From Saururus chinensis (lineage: Eukaryota; Streptophyta; Magnoliopsida; Piperales; Saururaceae), in NCBI GenBank assembly GCA_035235625.1, contig CP141141.1, positions 4,578,968 through 4,642,967 of the forward strand: DNA of 64,000 nt. The letters run 5' to 3'. Below the pieces are notes generated by a model, which saw nothing but the letters and a program-made list of their open reading frames with translations, was not told where the DNA came from and made no database searches. The translations under genes were made by a program, and so were the position numbers. Each line of letters begins with the position of its first letter. Position 1 is the first letter of the stretch. Below, in pieces: positions 22,540-34,139 of the stretch.

Positions 22540-24353
22540 TTTTATATATAGTTTGTGTCAACTATCAATTGTTGCTTTAAGACAAGAAACTAGTAGCTTT
22601 TTTTATTTTTTTATGTTCTCTAGCTTTATATTAAATTTATAAAATATATTTATCTTCCCGATATCAAAGTTAAAAGAATATTTAATCATAGAGATTCGTG
22701 GTTGTTATATGTGAGCTGAAAATCGTTTGGAAGGGCTATTAAAAGTTAAAATGACTTTCTCATGAGAAATTACCTTTTAGGTCATTTCAAACCGAATTTA
22801 CTCAAAATCCGATTTATTCTTGAAGAAAGTCATTTTTTTTAAATAATGTGAAAAGACATTCTACCCATTATTTTTTTAGGTGATAATTATGTTAGAGGAT
22901 ATTTTTATCATTTTATATGTAAAAATCAAAAGTGAGTTAAAATCTGATTTCTCTTTAAAATTATCTAATAAAACTCTAACCAAAACATCTTCCTTTTTTT
23001 TTACCAAAAAATAATTTTAATAAAAATTTATTTTCTTTCTACTTAAAATCGTTAGCCAAATGGCCCATAGATGACAAGCACTATTTTCCCATAGCATTTC
23101 AGATAACTTGTCACTCATCTCATCACCTGCCTGACTATTGCTATTTTCCATATGGTCACTATCCTTCTCCAAAAACCTGTAATTGTCTATTTTTCATGTT
23201 GCCATCCTTCAAAGCCCAATGCTTGTCAGTTGTCCTTTCTCGGTGATGAATCCCTATCTGGTGGAGATCATTCCTCTACAATGATCAGCCATCTTCTTCC
23301 ATATCCGTTGTTCCTATTTTATTGCCGGTCATTATCTCAAGGCTTCACATAAACTGTAATATTGATTTATATGAAAATGACATGTTGAACTATTTGGTGT
23401 GTAAAGGCCATGTTGACCTACTGGCAAAGCTCTTAAAGGTTAGTGAGTTTTTACTCTTAATTAATCTCTAATTAATTGTTAATTAATATTTGAACATTGG
23501 ATTATTGTTTATATTTATTTTTTATGTATGGCTCACGTATGATCTACACCATTAGGAGATAAAAATCGAATTTTGGTGCCTCAACTAAACCGGCTCACCA
23601 CCAAGCTTCTACTAATGCCACCATCTTTATTTTGCAGATAGTAGTTTTAGAGATTGGTGATGTGTGGCAAGACAGTGAACACACTATTGGTGGTGTTGAT
23701 CACTTCTACAAGATTCATTGAAGCTCTTACCGTTAAAAATCGGCACATTGGCAGCTATACATGGTTAGCTAGTACAGGACAAATATTTGCTCATGATACG
23801 TTATTGTTTGAAACAGAGTTTATTGGCGGGATTAATGGCAATATTGAGACAAGTATGCCATTTTAGGCTAAGTTAAACTATTGTTATTCTTTAACAGTAG
23901 AGTAAAATAATAATTTGAATAAATTTGGCATGGAATAGAGATGTAAATTTGTGTAGATAATGCCTTGGGGATGTACATAATTTTTTTTTCTCAAATAATA
24001 GCCATTGTGGCAACATGGGTAGTGGATTGGTGACAGTCCGAGAGTCTGATCCCATTGGCACCAGAGCCCTTTGTGGCGAACCAATGATTACAGGTGCTAC
24101 AGCTGTGACTCAGGAGCGAGGGGCGCCCCCTGGTAGCTCATCAGCGTGTCAGGAAGGGTGGGAGGAAGGGAATTATTATTCTATTAACTAATTTATTTTA
24201 GAAAATTTAGATAGGTCAAGAACTATATCCCGTTAGATTTTGAGCTATTACAAAGATAAATTTGTAAAAACGATTATCTTATGATTATTCAAATTTAAAT
24301 TTATGACTAATTCATTCAAATTCATATTCTGATGAGAAAAGGAGTCAACTTAT
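22540..24353. other. Intergenic, no gene recognised
   Basis: AT-rich with scattered short frames (23152-23352, 23654-23866), none with a recognisable domain. Around 22720-23070, TTTGGAAGGGCTATT and AAATGGCCCATAG could be MITE-like ends, but they do not pair well. Confidence 0.5.
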
Positions 24354-24356
24354 TTA

Positions 24357-24892
24357 GGGGTCGTTTGGGTACTGAATTAATTCGGTAGTAGGTTAATTTA
24401 AGAAATTCACCGCCGATTGTGAATTACGTTTGGTAAGAGAATTTGTTAAAATAAATTTCAGATATCGCATCAAACCCAATTTTAAAACTTTAAACTAATA
24501 TAACTCTCTCTCTCTCGAACTTAGATATATATGTTCTTGGTACCATTACGTTTCTAAATTCAAGCTCTTTCAAACAAGATCCCACAAAGGGTAGATAATT
24601 TTGAACTTTCAAAGTGGGCCTTACCTATATGGTACATTTTTCGAGGCTCAAATCGATATAAAAGATAACCGTTGAAAAATAATAGAATCTGTAATTTTCA
24701 AAATGGGGACTAGGAGACTGAATCGACTGAATGATTCGGTCAGATTCAGGCTTGAAATGGCCTGAATCTAACTTCAGTACTGAATTTTTAATTCTGCGTA
24801 ACTTCTACACATAAATAGGATTCTAAAAATTCAGTACTGAATTGAGGCTGAATCGACTGAATTTTTTGACGATTCAGTACCCAAATAGCCCC
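24357..24892. mobile_element. Tourist-like (PIF/Harbinger) MITE, 536 bp
   Basis: Terminal inverted repeats GGGGTCGTTTGGGTACTGAA and, on the other strand, GGGGCTATTTGGGTACTGAA, flanked by a perfect TTA duplication (24354-24356 and 24893-24895). The 3-bp TTA target and GGG...GTTTGG ends are diagnostic of this superfamily. No transposase inside. Subterminal CTGAATCGACTGAAT motifs repeat near the right end. Confidence 0.92.
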
Positions 24893-24895
24893 TTA

Positions 24896-25896
24896 GATAA
24901 CTTATCTAAATCATTTAAATGACTGTTCAAATTCAAATTCTGATGTATCAAACTGAACCTTAGATAGAAAACTTTGTTCACAAATCTTTTCTTCAATCCC
25001 TGATCCACAGTTTCAAATGTGGCTCTTCTAGGAGTCCTAAAATAATGACAGGGATATTGGAGAGGGGATATTGATAAAGGCCTTAAATATTTGCACCAGC
25101 CAATTTCATCTTGTTGGGATCCTTCATCTATGCTTGAGTCCGTAAGAACTATATCCAAAGTTTATCTTATTTTAGCACCCCTTTCCCCATGCATCACAGT
25201 GGCCCAAAAACAAACTTTAGGCCAGAATAGAGCATAGAAGTGTATCATTTGGCCTAGGAAAGTACTTTAATTTTGATATTTTCTAAAAGTTACAGCCATG
25301 TCTATAAAGTGAATAAGTGCTCTGGTGTTTTATATGGGAAGTTAATATTTATATTCTATTTTTTTATGCCAAAACTCTACTCATATTGAACTGAGAAAAG
25401 TAGATCCCCCTGTTTTGATGTCACACCCATCTTTCTTACTCCAATGAAAGGATGTAGTAGATTTTTAGTGTAGAAAAAGTGAAATAGGAATATTATTTCC
25501 TTTAATATGGTACAAATATTGGATATAAGTTTCCCACATGAAACATCTTTTTGGCGGAGGCTCTCAAAACATTTGGACTAGAAGGGAGGCTCTACCATGG
25601 GCCAAGAGGTTAAAAGGAACCTCCACGTTAGGAGGGTCCTCTCTATTTATGCTATGGCCCTTCCTTCTCTAAAGCATTAGAATGACTCATATGAAGAGCT
25701 AAGATGTCTTGAAATTCATATTACCAAATATAACAACCAAATGGGTAAGTTTCATTATTCATACCCAGCCAAATTTTGCGTCCCCCTAACCTAAATCCTA
25801 AATCTCATGAATCTCCCCATGGCATATGGAGGGGCTTAGACAAATTTATTTGGGGAAGCCATGAACTTATAGTCCTAGTGAAAACAAAGAAACTTA
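24896..25896. other. Intergenic, no gene recognised
   Basis: AT-rich, no coding signal. The last 30 bases (TAGTCCTAGTGAAAAC... to CTTA) recur in altered form just right of 33118; see the nested MITE. Confidence 0.5.
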
Positions 25897-26024
25897 GGGT
25901 CTGTTTGGATTGGTGGAAACTGGGAGAAAGAGAAAGAGAAAGTGAATCCAAGTGAAAGAGAAGCTAGGAGATTCCTAAAAACTTTCTGCTGTTTGGTTGC
26001 ATAAATAATGTTAGAGAAAATTTA

Positions 26025-26324
26025 TGGTAATGGTGGTGGTAGCGGTTGTGGTGGTAGTGACGATGACAGTGGCGGTGGCAGCGGTGACAGCGGCGATAGT
26101 GGTAGCGGCGGCAGCGGTGGTGACGGTAGCAGTGGTGGCGGTGGTGGCGGCGGTGACGACAGCGATGGTGGTAGTGGTGATGGTCATGGCGGTGGTGGCA
26201 GTGGTGGTGGCGGTAGTAGCAGCAGTGGTGGTGATGGCGGTAGCGGTGGCGAGGGTGGTGATGATAGCGGTGACGATGATAGCAAAGGTGGTGGTGGCGG
26301 CAGCAGCAGCAGTGGTGGCAGCGG
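26025..26324. repeat. Imperfect GGT/GGC/AGC trinucleotide array, left part
   Basis: About 300 bases of mixed GGT, GGC, AGC and GAC triplets in the MITE core. They create an open frame rich in Gly/Ser/Asp, which I do not regard as a gene. The array resumes right of the LTR at 32867-32910 (GCGGTGATGGTGAAGGTGG). Confidence 0.9.
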
Positions 26325-28246
26325 TGTCACGCCCGAGGTTTTCAAAATAATTTTTATAAAATTTAAAGAAAAATTATGCAATATAATGGCTGTAAATTGG
26401 TGAAAATTGACGAAAACACGAAACCTGTGAAAAATATTTTTATAATTCTCATTCATTTGTATCAAATTCATCTCAACACTTTCTTTTCAACTCAAAATAG
26501 AGATATAACAACGATAAAACATTCAAAGCTCGTAGTTCATTCATCCCCCGGCGTGAATAATGAACAAAAGACAAAATTGTCATGGCCATGGGCTTTCAAT
26601 ATATTTTCCCTAGGCGCAGCTGGGTACAAGTTCCATAACGGTCAAACGTAATAAGACAGTCCATATACAAGTCCAAAATAATACATGTAATAGCGCTCAC
26701 CTCACTTAATGCATGTACTTCAAAATTTATTTACAACAGATCGTGGCATAAATTAATCAATGAGCAATAGAGTCAAAAATCGACCTACACTCCAAAAAGT
26801 GTATCCTCAAATGCTAAGCAACTCTCGAACTAGGCCCCACAGAAGTCCCTGGAGTATCTAAGGATTAGAGAAAAAGAAGATGAGTATTTTCATACCCAGT
26901 AGGAGAATTAAAATCAGTGAACCATAAAAGTTCACCCCGAAGCTGCTCTACAAGACAATAGCAAACCATGAACCCAGAGAAGATAAATATAATCTCAATC
27001 AGAGTACTACAATTCCTCTGAGCTTTCTAAACTTACAAAATTTTCTTTTCACCTTACTTATAACAAAACACCACCTATTAAACTCTTATTTTTACATACA
27101 TACTACTTACACTTACAATCTTATGTTTATTATCTTACACTCAACGAATAGAACTAATTAAATCTCAATTAGCTCTACTGTCGAAAGGAAAGAATGCCAC
27201 TAGGGCATCACCTTGACCTTCGGGGAGAAACCTACGGCTAAAAAGATTCTGAAGGCAAAGTACACCGGTGCTCATGGGGCACAGGATCAAATAGGTAAGA
27301 GTAGATCTATGATATTACTTACCTGAGCGTGTAAATGCCCACTCTCTGGGGCCATATAGGGCCAGCAAAGGCCTAAAAATGCCAATTAAGGCAGGAAAAC
27401 TTATAAAGCCACTCTTGGGCAGAAAACTTACAATGCTACTCTTGGGCGCAAAACTTACGGTGCTCTCAACAGAGCATAAAAAATCCTAACTTACACGTAC
27501 ATCACTTCAAAGGCATGAACTACGTTAATCCATCAATCTAGCTAAGGACTCACTCTTATTATCAACCTACATACTTTAATTATATTGAAGTTTATAGTTT
27601 ATACGTTATGCAAGTACCATTATGATTGTACCTTTACTTGTAGCTTATATCTAAGTTTCAAACCCTAATCTGCCTATTTACTAAACCTTGAAGCCTCTGC
27701 CTCACTTTTCAGAAATTCGAATCAGTCAAAATTGATTGTCACTTATCAAAACAAACATACGTACATCATCTGCACATGTATAACTAGTCATAGTTCTGAA
27801 CTATACATCACACATACATCTTATGTAAGGACCCTCATCTCTAAACCGGTTTTTGGTTTTCTTTAATTATGGGTTATAGTGAGATTAACGCATTTTCTGA
27901 TCTTAATCGGTGATTTCGTAAAATAAATAGTATTTGTGATGGTTTTAACCAAAATTAACTTCAATATTAGTGGTTTTAAGTGATTTTAGAGCAAATGTGA
28001 ATTTTTGAGATTTTTTGGAATTTTCACTATTTTTTCAAAAATTAGGTTTTGGCGGGACCCCTGTGGGCCCCACCGTCAAAATTTTTATTTTTGGGTCAAA
28101 TGAACCTAGACATATACTTAAGGTCACACAAAAAATTTCAGAATTTTATTATGCTTAATCAGTGCTTAAATTTGCAAAATAACTACTTTTAGCCTACTTT
28201 TCCTATTTATACCCCAAAACTTACCTATGCATACCCCAACCCTTAC

Positions 28247-28254
28247 TATAAAAG
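28247..28254 (+). promoter_or_regulatory. TATA box of the inner solo LTR
   Basis: TATAAAAG in the first eighth of the LTR on the element's sense strand. Confidence 0.55.
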
Positions 28255-28916
28255 GGCAGACATGAGCCATTTCCATTTTTGGGAATAGGCTAAGGAAGGA
28301 GGGCTGGCCTAATCCCCACTTAGGCCCAAATTAGAAGCCGATTAAGGTAAGCTTACTATAATTAAGCACTAATACTTGGCTTTCTTCTTAATTTCTTCCA
28401 AATCTACCATTTTCCCCTTAATTCAATTCGTTTTTGACCATCAAAAGCTACTGATTTGTGTTTTACTACAAACCTTAACATTTAAAATTTGATTTTTACT
28501 ACCAACAAGCCCTAGATCTAAGATTTAATTAAGGATTTCTTGGGTAAATCGATTTCTATTAGAGTTTAATTCAAACTCATTGTGTTTTCAAGGATTTCAA
28601 GAAGGGTGACTCTTCAATCCGAGCTTAAACAAATGCTGAGGTAATGGGTCTTCGAAATCTCTGTTTATCCATGGTAAAACTCGTTATTTTTGGCTTATTT
28701 CGAATGGAGTTTGCTTGATTTAGTGTGTTAATGGTAAGATTAGAAAATGGAATTATTTAATCCCGATTTCTTAGGCCTTTGCATTATTATGGTGTGGTTT
28801 GATGTTCTGGAAGTCAAGAAGGACTTTTGATGATGATTAGGGTGTTAGATGTGGATTTGAAGTGTTATCTATGGTGTTTCGATTTGGATTTGCGAAAGGA
28901 AGAAGATGATTGTTCT

Positions 28917-29095
28917 GCTGTGTTGGCGATCAATCGGCCCTGCAGGGCGTTCGATCAGCAACACTGTCAGAACGGCACTTTTCCAGTTCAGCCGATCGAA
29001 CGGCCTACTGGGCGTTCGAACGGCCGAATTGTAAATTTTAAAATTTCACGTTTAACCGATCGAACGGCCGGAAGGGCGATCGATCGGCTACACAG
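28917..29095. repeat. Cluster of GATCGAACGGCC-type inverted repeats
   Basis: Three units pair CGATCGAACGGCC or CGATCAATCGGCC with GGGCGTTCGAACGG or GGGCGATCGATCGGC across a short spacer, so each can fold as a hairpin. They lie downstream of the LTR TATA box. Function unknown. Confidence 0.75.
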
Positions 29096-30335
29096 TAAAT
29101 TGCATGTTGTGCATATGATGTCTATTTTGATGATTCCACTTTAGCTTGCCAATTTTATATGAATGTGGAGTGTTTTAAGCTATGTTAGGCTACTGGAAAT
29201 GCATGCTATTAAGTTTATGGAGTTGAGATATATGCTTAGAGATGGTGGAATGACTTATGTTTTGTGGCATGATGTTGGAATCGTCATCTTAAAATTATGA
29301 ATGGTTGGCTTCTCATGGTTAAGCATATTTTCAGTAGAACTATAATCTATTATTGGACTGATTTGTCATGATGGATTGTGGTTAGTTGTGTGTGGATGTT
29401 GGTGAATGTCATGACTCAATGATGAAATGAGTGATGTTATATGTGTTTAGCCTTTGTGGTTGAGTTTTGAATTGAGATATGACTTCAACGATTCTTCTCC
29501 TATGATTTCCGCTAGAATTCATGTTTAGATGGAAATTCACATGTGTAGTGTGGTAGTGAGTTTAATTTCAAGCATGTTGGCATGTATTATGTGAAATACT
29601 TCTACTAAATACACACACACATATAGGGTTAAATGACGATGTTGAAGCTTGATATTGTGATTATGAATGATGCATTAGGGGCTGTTGAGAGCACTTATCA
29701 TGGATTAGGATTCATGTATGCTTTGCCCACGTATGTACCATGCTGCATGCATCATGAAAATGGATTTCCAATCGAGGCTTCATCGTGATTAATCAAATTT
29801 GACCGATTGGATGCAATGTGATGGAATTGTGTGCCGGATTGATCGGTCGTGGATTAATCGCAAATTGATTGGTCCGAAAGGACATATTTTGATTTGAGTT
29901 CCTGTGTGGAACGAGTGCACTCCCCGGGTTGAGTCTTGTTAAATGGAATGACATGTGGGGACGAGTTATGTACTTGTCTTGCGGCTTGTGAGAATGTTAT
30001 TATGTGTGTCATCTGGACCCTGAGAATCTAGTGTGGTATGCCGTGTGCACCCCGCTACCACGTGTTCTAGGGTTCTCTGTGTGAGAACTCGGGCTCTTCC
30101 CTCCGCAGGAGATGTCCCTGGGCGAACACCCCTGCTCTAGATTCTCTGTGTGAGAATGGGACATCCTTGGCCAGGATCGTCCAGGGCGAGCAGTATTAGG
30201 GATTGACAACCCCAATCTTTCTTTAATTCTTGTGTAGAATTTTGGACCATGACATGCCTTCGTGGCCTTGTCCATGCTCCCGTCTGTGTAACATTAATGT
30301 GTGATTGCTCCTTAATGGAGGTTGATTTTGATGTT

Positions 30336-30560
30336 ATGCATGTGGGAATATGTATGTCAGAGATACATCCATGCAGGTTGTGATGATATTATGCATGTGG
30401 GAATATGTATGTTAGAGATACATCCATGCGGGATTGGTTATGATATAATGCATGTGGGAATATGTATGTTAGAGATACATCCATGCGGGATTGGTTATGA
30501 TATAATGCCTGTGGGAATATGTATGTTAGAGATACATCCATGCAGGTTGAATTATGCACT
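30336..30560. repeat. Minisatellite, four copies of 55-57 bp
   Basis: Units begin ATGCATGTGGGAATATGTATG at 30336, 30391, 30448 and 30505 (the last ATGCCTG) and contain GAGATACATCCATGC. The open frame through it (30322-30564) is a by-product of a repeat length divisible by three. Confidence 0.93.
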
Positions 30561-33148
30561 ATGATGTTGTGTTAGGTGACATGCATATACGATTAGAAAA
30601 TGATACACCATGTAAACCTTTGATCTGAATGATCTTATTACTATGCTATCGTGTTTTTTGACGTTGATAGTGATATTAAAACCATTGCTGAGTGTTAAAA
30701 CTCACCCCTCTTTTGTGTTTTGATTTGGGGCTGCATGGTGCGACACGTAGATGGACAGGATTGCCTCTTCGAGGAAAGGTCGGAGGTGGCTTGAACATAA
30801 TCATGGAGATCGTTGTGTGACTTACCTTCTTTTGTTTCATGTTTTATGTTAGAACTTTGGTGTAGGGTTCTTGTTTTGGATTTATGTCATATTTTACAGT
30901 TGTGATGCTTAAGACTTATTTTGAGCCGTGTGGGCTTTACTTAACTAAGCTTGTGGGTTTGAGATTGTTGTTTTACTTTGTGTTAAGCAACACATTTTCC
31001 TTCCCTTTTATTTACTCTTGCTCAAAGGATTGTGCGCACTCCGTGTTTCTGTTAATCGCCCGTGGTTAGGGTTAAGTCTTCCGCTAGAATCATTTTCTCA
31101 ATCTTCACTTCGTCGCCCCCGCGCGCTTGACCGGCCCCTGGACCGGGTTCGGCTCGGGTCGGGCATTGCCGGGGCGTGACATCTTACAACATGCTTTATA
31201 GCCTTTATAGCATGAAAACATAATTCTTATGTAAGCATAACGACCACTCATGCATTTAGCAAGAAATATAATTAATTACACAGGTCTTCTGCTCATCCAT
31301 CTATCCAAATCAAGAATAAGTCATAATGTGAACGTACGACTAATCAACTAATTAATACACATAATTTTAAAATATACACATATGGCCATTAAAATTAATC
31401 TCTGCACTTAACATCCTCCGCATTAATATCCATCTAAACATCATGCAATTAAACACCTTAGTCCTAGCATGCACCCTATCAGAAAAGCATTCTAGAGTGA
31501 ATTTCTAAGGTTCAAAGTCTCCTACCTCGTTGACCGGGCCAAAATTGATGTCAAGCCGTACCACGAAGGCTGCATTGGTGCATACCCAGCAGCCCACGCA
31601 CCCTTACACTACGAGAGACGGCTCTGGGTGGAAACTACAGTTCAAGTCTCCAATTAACACCCGCGGTTAAGAACGTCTCTCACAACACCCGTACCGGTGA
31701 TTTAGATGTCTGCACACCCAAAAAGAGCTTAGGTCCAATAGTGTAGGTAAAGCATTGTCATGGAGGTGGTCTCTAGCCGCTGGCAAGGTGGAATGGTCAC
31801 TGGGCAAACTCCCTGTGAATTTTTCTGGTGGATGAACATGTAGAGATTGCTAAATAAAATTTAAGAGGAAAAAATATACGAGGAGATAAATCAATATCTG
31901 AGGTGGGAGAGATGGCATCGGGACCGGCGGAAAACGGATCAAAATGGCAACTTTCGCCGGTCCCAGAAGTGGTTTGGCCCAAAAATAGGGTAGGCCTGCG
32001 ATAAGCCGTTGATCGGATTGAAAAATCTGATTGCATAGCATCCCAACAGTAACCCCAAGGCTTGGCAGAGTGGTCGCCGGCCGGAAAACAACTCACGGTG
32101 GCCAACCCCGCCAACTACAATGGCAGCTCAGCCCAAAACAGGAAAATCCTAAAAACCCGCAAACAAAAACTCTAGAGACTGGGCCGATCAAAGTAAAATT
32201 GGGGAAAAGGGGTATACCTTCCGGTTTGTGGTGGCCAGGCGACCTCTCCTGTGAATTCCGGCGGCTCTGGCGACTATCGATAGCTATGGTGGCATTTCAA
32301 CGTAAAAGGGCTTCTTCCCCAATTTAGCCAGCAAACTGATTTGAAGGGGAGGAGTTGTGACGGCAGCCAAAGGCAGCATGGCCAGCTCCACGGTGGCAGA
32401 AAAATCCGACTCTGGCGAAGGGGAGGGCGGCGGCAGAGCTCCCAGTGAAAACAAGGTGGGGGGTCTCTCCTTGCTGCCCGCGGACTTTACTCTGCAGAAC
32501 GCAAAATGCGTCTGTTTTATTCTTTTTTTTAACTGTGCACCTCTACCTTGCGCGTCTCCACTTCTTCTTCAAGCGTGAGAACTCCCGACGCATAATGAAC
32601 TCCCCCTTAAGAACACGCCTTGACCAAAACAACTTTACTTTTAATCTAAGAGCCCTAATTTAAGGAGCAAGTTTTTAATTCAAACTCTGAATCGTAACTT
32701 ACGTGTTTAAATTCTTAAAAGCGTACAACCCTTTTCCACCTACGACCGAGGCTACGAACAACACTAACACATAATTATCGAGAAAAATAATACCAAAGTT
32801 TAAAACAAAAAAAATTAATTCCCCAAGAAGCAAAAATATAACCACATAAAAGTCTCGGTTATTACAAGCGGTGATGGTGAAGGTGGTGAAAGTAATAGTG
32901 GTGGTAGTAGTGGCAAGACATGTCTTTAGTACGTTGATTTTCTCTCAAGATTTATGGGTTGATGGGTGGAAAGCTTTTAGGTCAAATTTTCATCTATTTT
33001 ATCTTAGTTTTCACTCTAGTTTCTCTTTCCCTATTGCACCAAACAATGGAAACTGTTGAATTTTAAGAAGATTTTTTTCCTTTTATTTTCCCCACTTTTT
33101 ACCAATCCAAACAGACCCTTGTAGTCCTAGAGAAAATAAGTAAAATAG

Positions 33149-34139
33149 ATTGACATAATGAACTTTATGTGTCACTTATTTCCAACTCTTAAATGTTGGA
33201 TGACTTTCTATTGCCTTATTCCCCAATTTCAATACTTAAAGTTAAATCATATGTGTGAGCATCCACATTGTTGTGTAGGCCTAATTTTAGCCCCCCAGCC
33301 CCAAATTATCCCCATGACACCTGACATGTTTAATATGGATGGGAACCCTTTCCTTATAGTTCTCTGAATATCTTCCTACATCCTAAGATTGTAGTTGTCT
33401 TTACTCTTTTTGGTAAAATGTCTTTCTATTTGTGACTTTGGATCTTTAGGAGGCGACTGACATATTAGTTTGGTTGCTGCATTTTATTTGTAATGTAGAT
33501 TCAACTATTGGAGACACAAGATTGTTACTGGTTTATTGCTTATTAGTGCTAATGAAATGAAGTTTTAAAATTTAGCTAACAAAAACTATAAATATTTATT
33601 AATGAGTACCAAAACAGGTAATGGTTAACGTTAACTAACTAGGTAACTATTAATAGAGCGTTTATGATAAAAATATGGGAAACGATTATAGTGGTGAAAT
33701 AAATCTCTCCCATACTAATATACTATTATAACCAATCCATTTGTAGCTATAATGCCCACTACTCCGCCTGAGCCACGTCATCCACCCCAACTTCCCCACT
33801 ACTTAGTAATATACCTCACATATTTTCTCATTTACCTCAACTTTTTCTGAGCGTGTTAAATTAATCATCTCACCTCACTATTTTTCTCAATTATCTTATT
33901 ATTTTTAATATTACCCACCTCTGCAAATTATTCCTTGTACCCTCACAATGCTGGCAGTTGACCCCTTTCCCCTTCCAAGCCACGATCCTCCTACTATTTC
34001 CCAGACCTTAACCCTTCCCTTACTAGACTTGCATTCCTTTCGCTTCCTAGTGCCATAAGTGATGCAACCAAAAAGCTGGTCTGGGGTGGACGTACTGAGA
34101 GTGAAGATAACATGGAGATGGGAGAGTTCCCTACTCCCC
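33149..34139. other. Intergenic, no gene recognised
   Basis: AT-rich with no coding signal. It ends at the TCCCC target-site copy of the next solo LTR. Confidence 0.5.

Larger units (their letters stand above)
27824..31181 (+). mobile_element. Inner solo LTR (3358 bp, Ty3/gypsy type)
   Basis: Starts TGTAAGGACCCTCATC and ends GCCGGGGCGTGACA, flanked by a perfect 5-bp duplication TCTTA (27819-27823 and 31182-31186). No coding domains. A TATAAAAG box lies at 28247-28254, about 420 bases from the start, as expected for U3 in plus orientation. The LTR carries its own minisatellite (30336-30560) and a cluster of GATCGAACGG palindromes (28917-29095). Confidence 0.92.
26325..32866 (-). mobile_element. 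Outer solo LTR (about 3.18 kb, Ty3/gypsy type)
   Basis: Plus-strand ends TGTCACGCCCGAGG and CTCGGTTATTACA; on the minus strand it runs TGTAATAACCGAG...CTCGGGCGTGACA. It is flanked by a perfect 5-bp duplication AGCGG (26320-26324 and 32867-32871). It has no gag-pol and no second LTR. After subtracting the inner LTR and its 5-bp duplication, 3179 bp remain. The GGGCGTGACA end is shared with the inner LTR, so both belong to related Tekay/Del-like families. Confidence 0.88.
25897..33118. mobile_element. Tourist-like MITE (about 675 bp) split by nested solo LTRs
   Basis: Left end GGGTCTGTTTGGATTGGTGG; right end, read on the other strand, GGGTCTGTTTGGATTGGTAA. Similarity continues inwards for about 100 bases (for example TGTTTGGTTGCATAAAT against TGTTTGGTGCAATAGG). 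The left flank is TTA and the right flank TTG, a PIF/Harbinger-type target with one change. Its trinucleotide-repeat core is interrupted at 26325-32866 by a solo LTR that itself contains another. Without those, about 675 bp of MITE remain. Confidence 0.82.

Noticed and set aside
22720..23070. Possible MITE with ends TTTGGAAGGGCTATT and AAATGGCCCATAG
   Set aside because: The ends pair poorly and no target-site duplication was found.
26008..26403. Gly/Ser/Asp-rich frame of 131 codons
   Set aside because: It is a translated trinucleotide microsatellite inside a MITE and ends in LTR sequence.
30322..30564. Repetitive-peptide frame of 80 codons
   Set aside because: By-product of a 57-bp minisatellite in a solo LTR.
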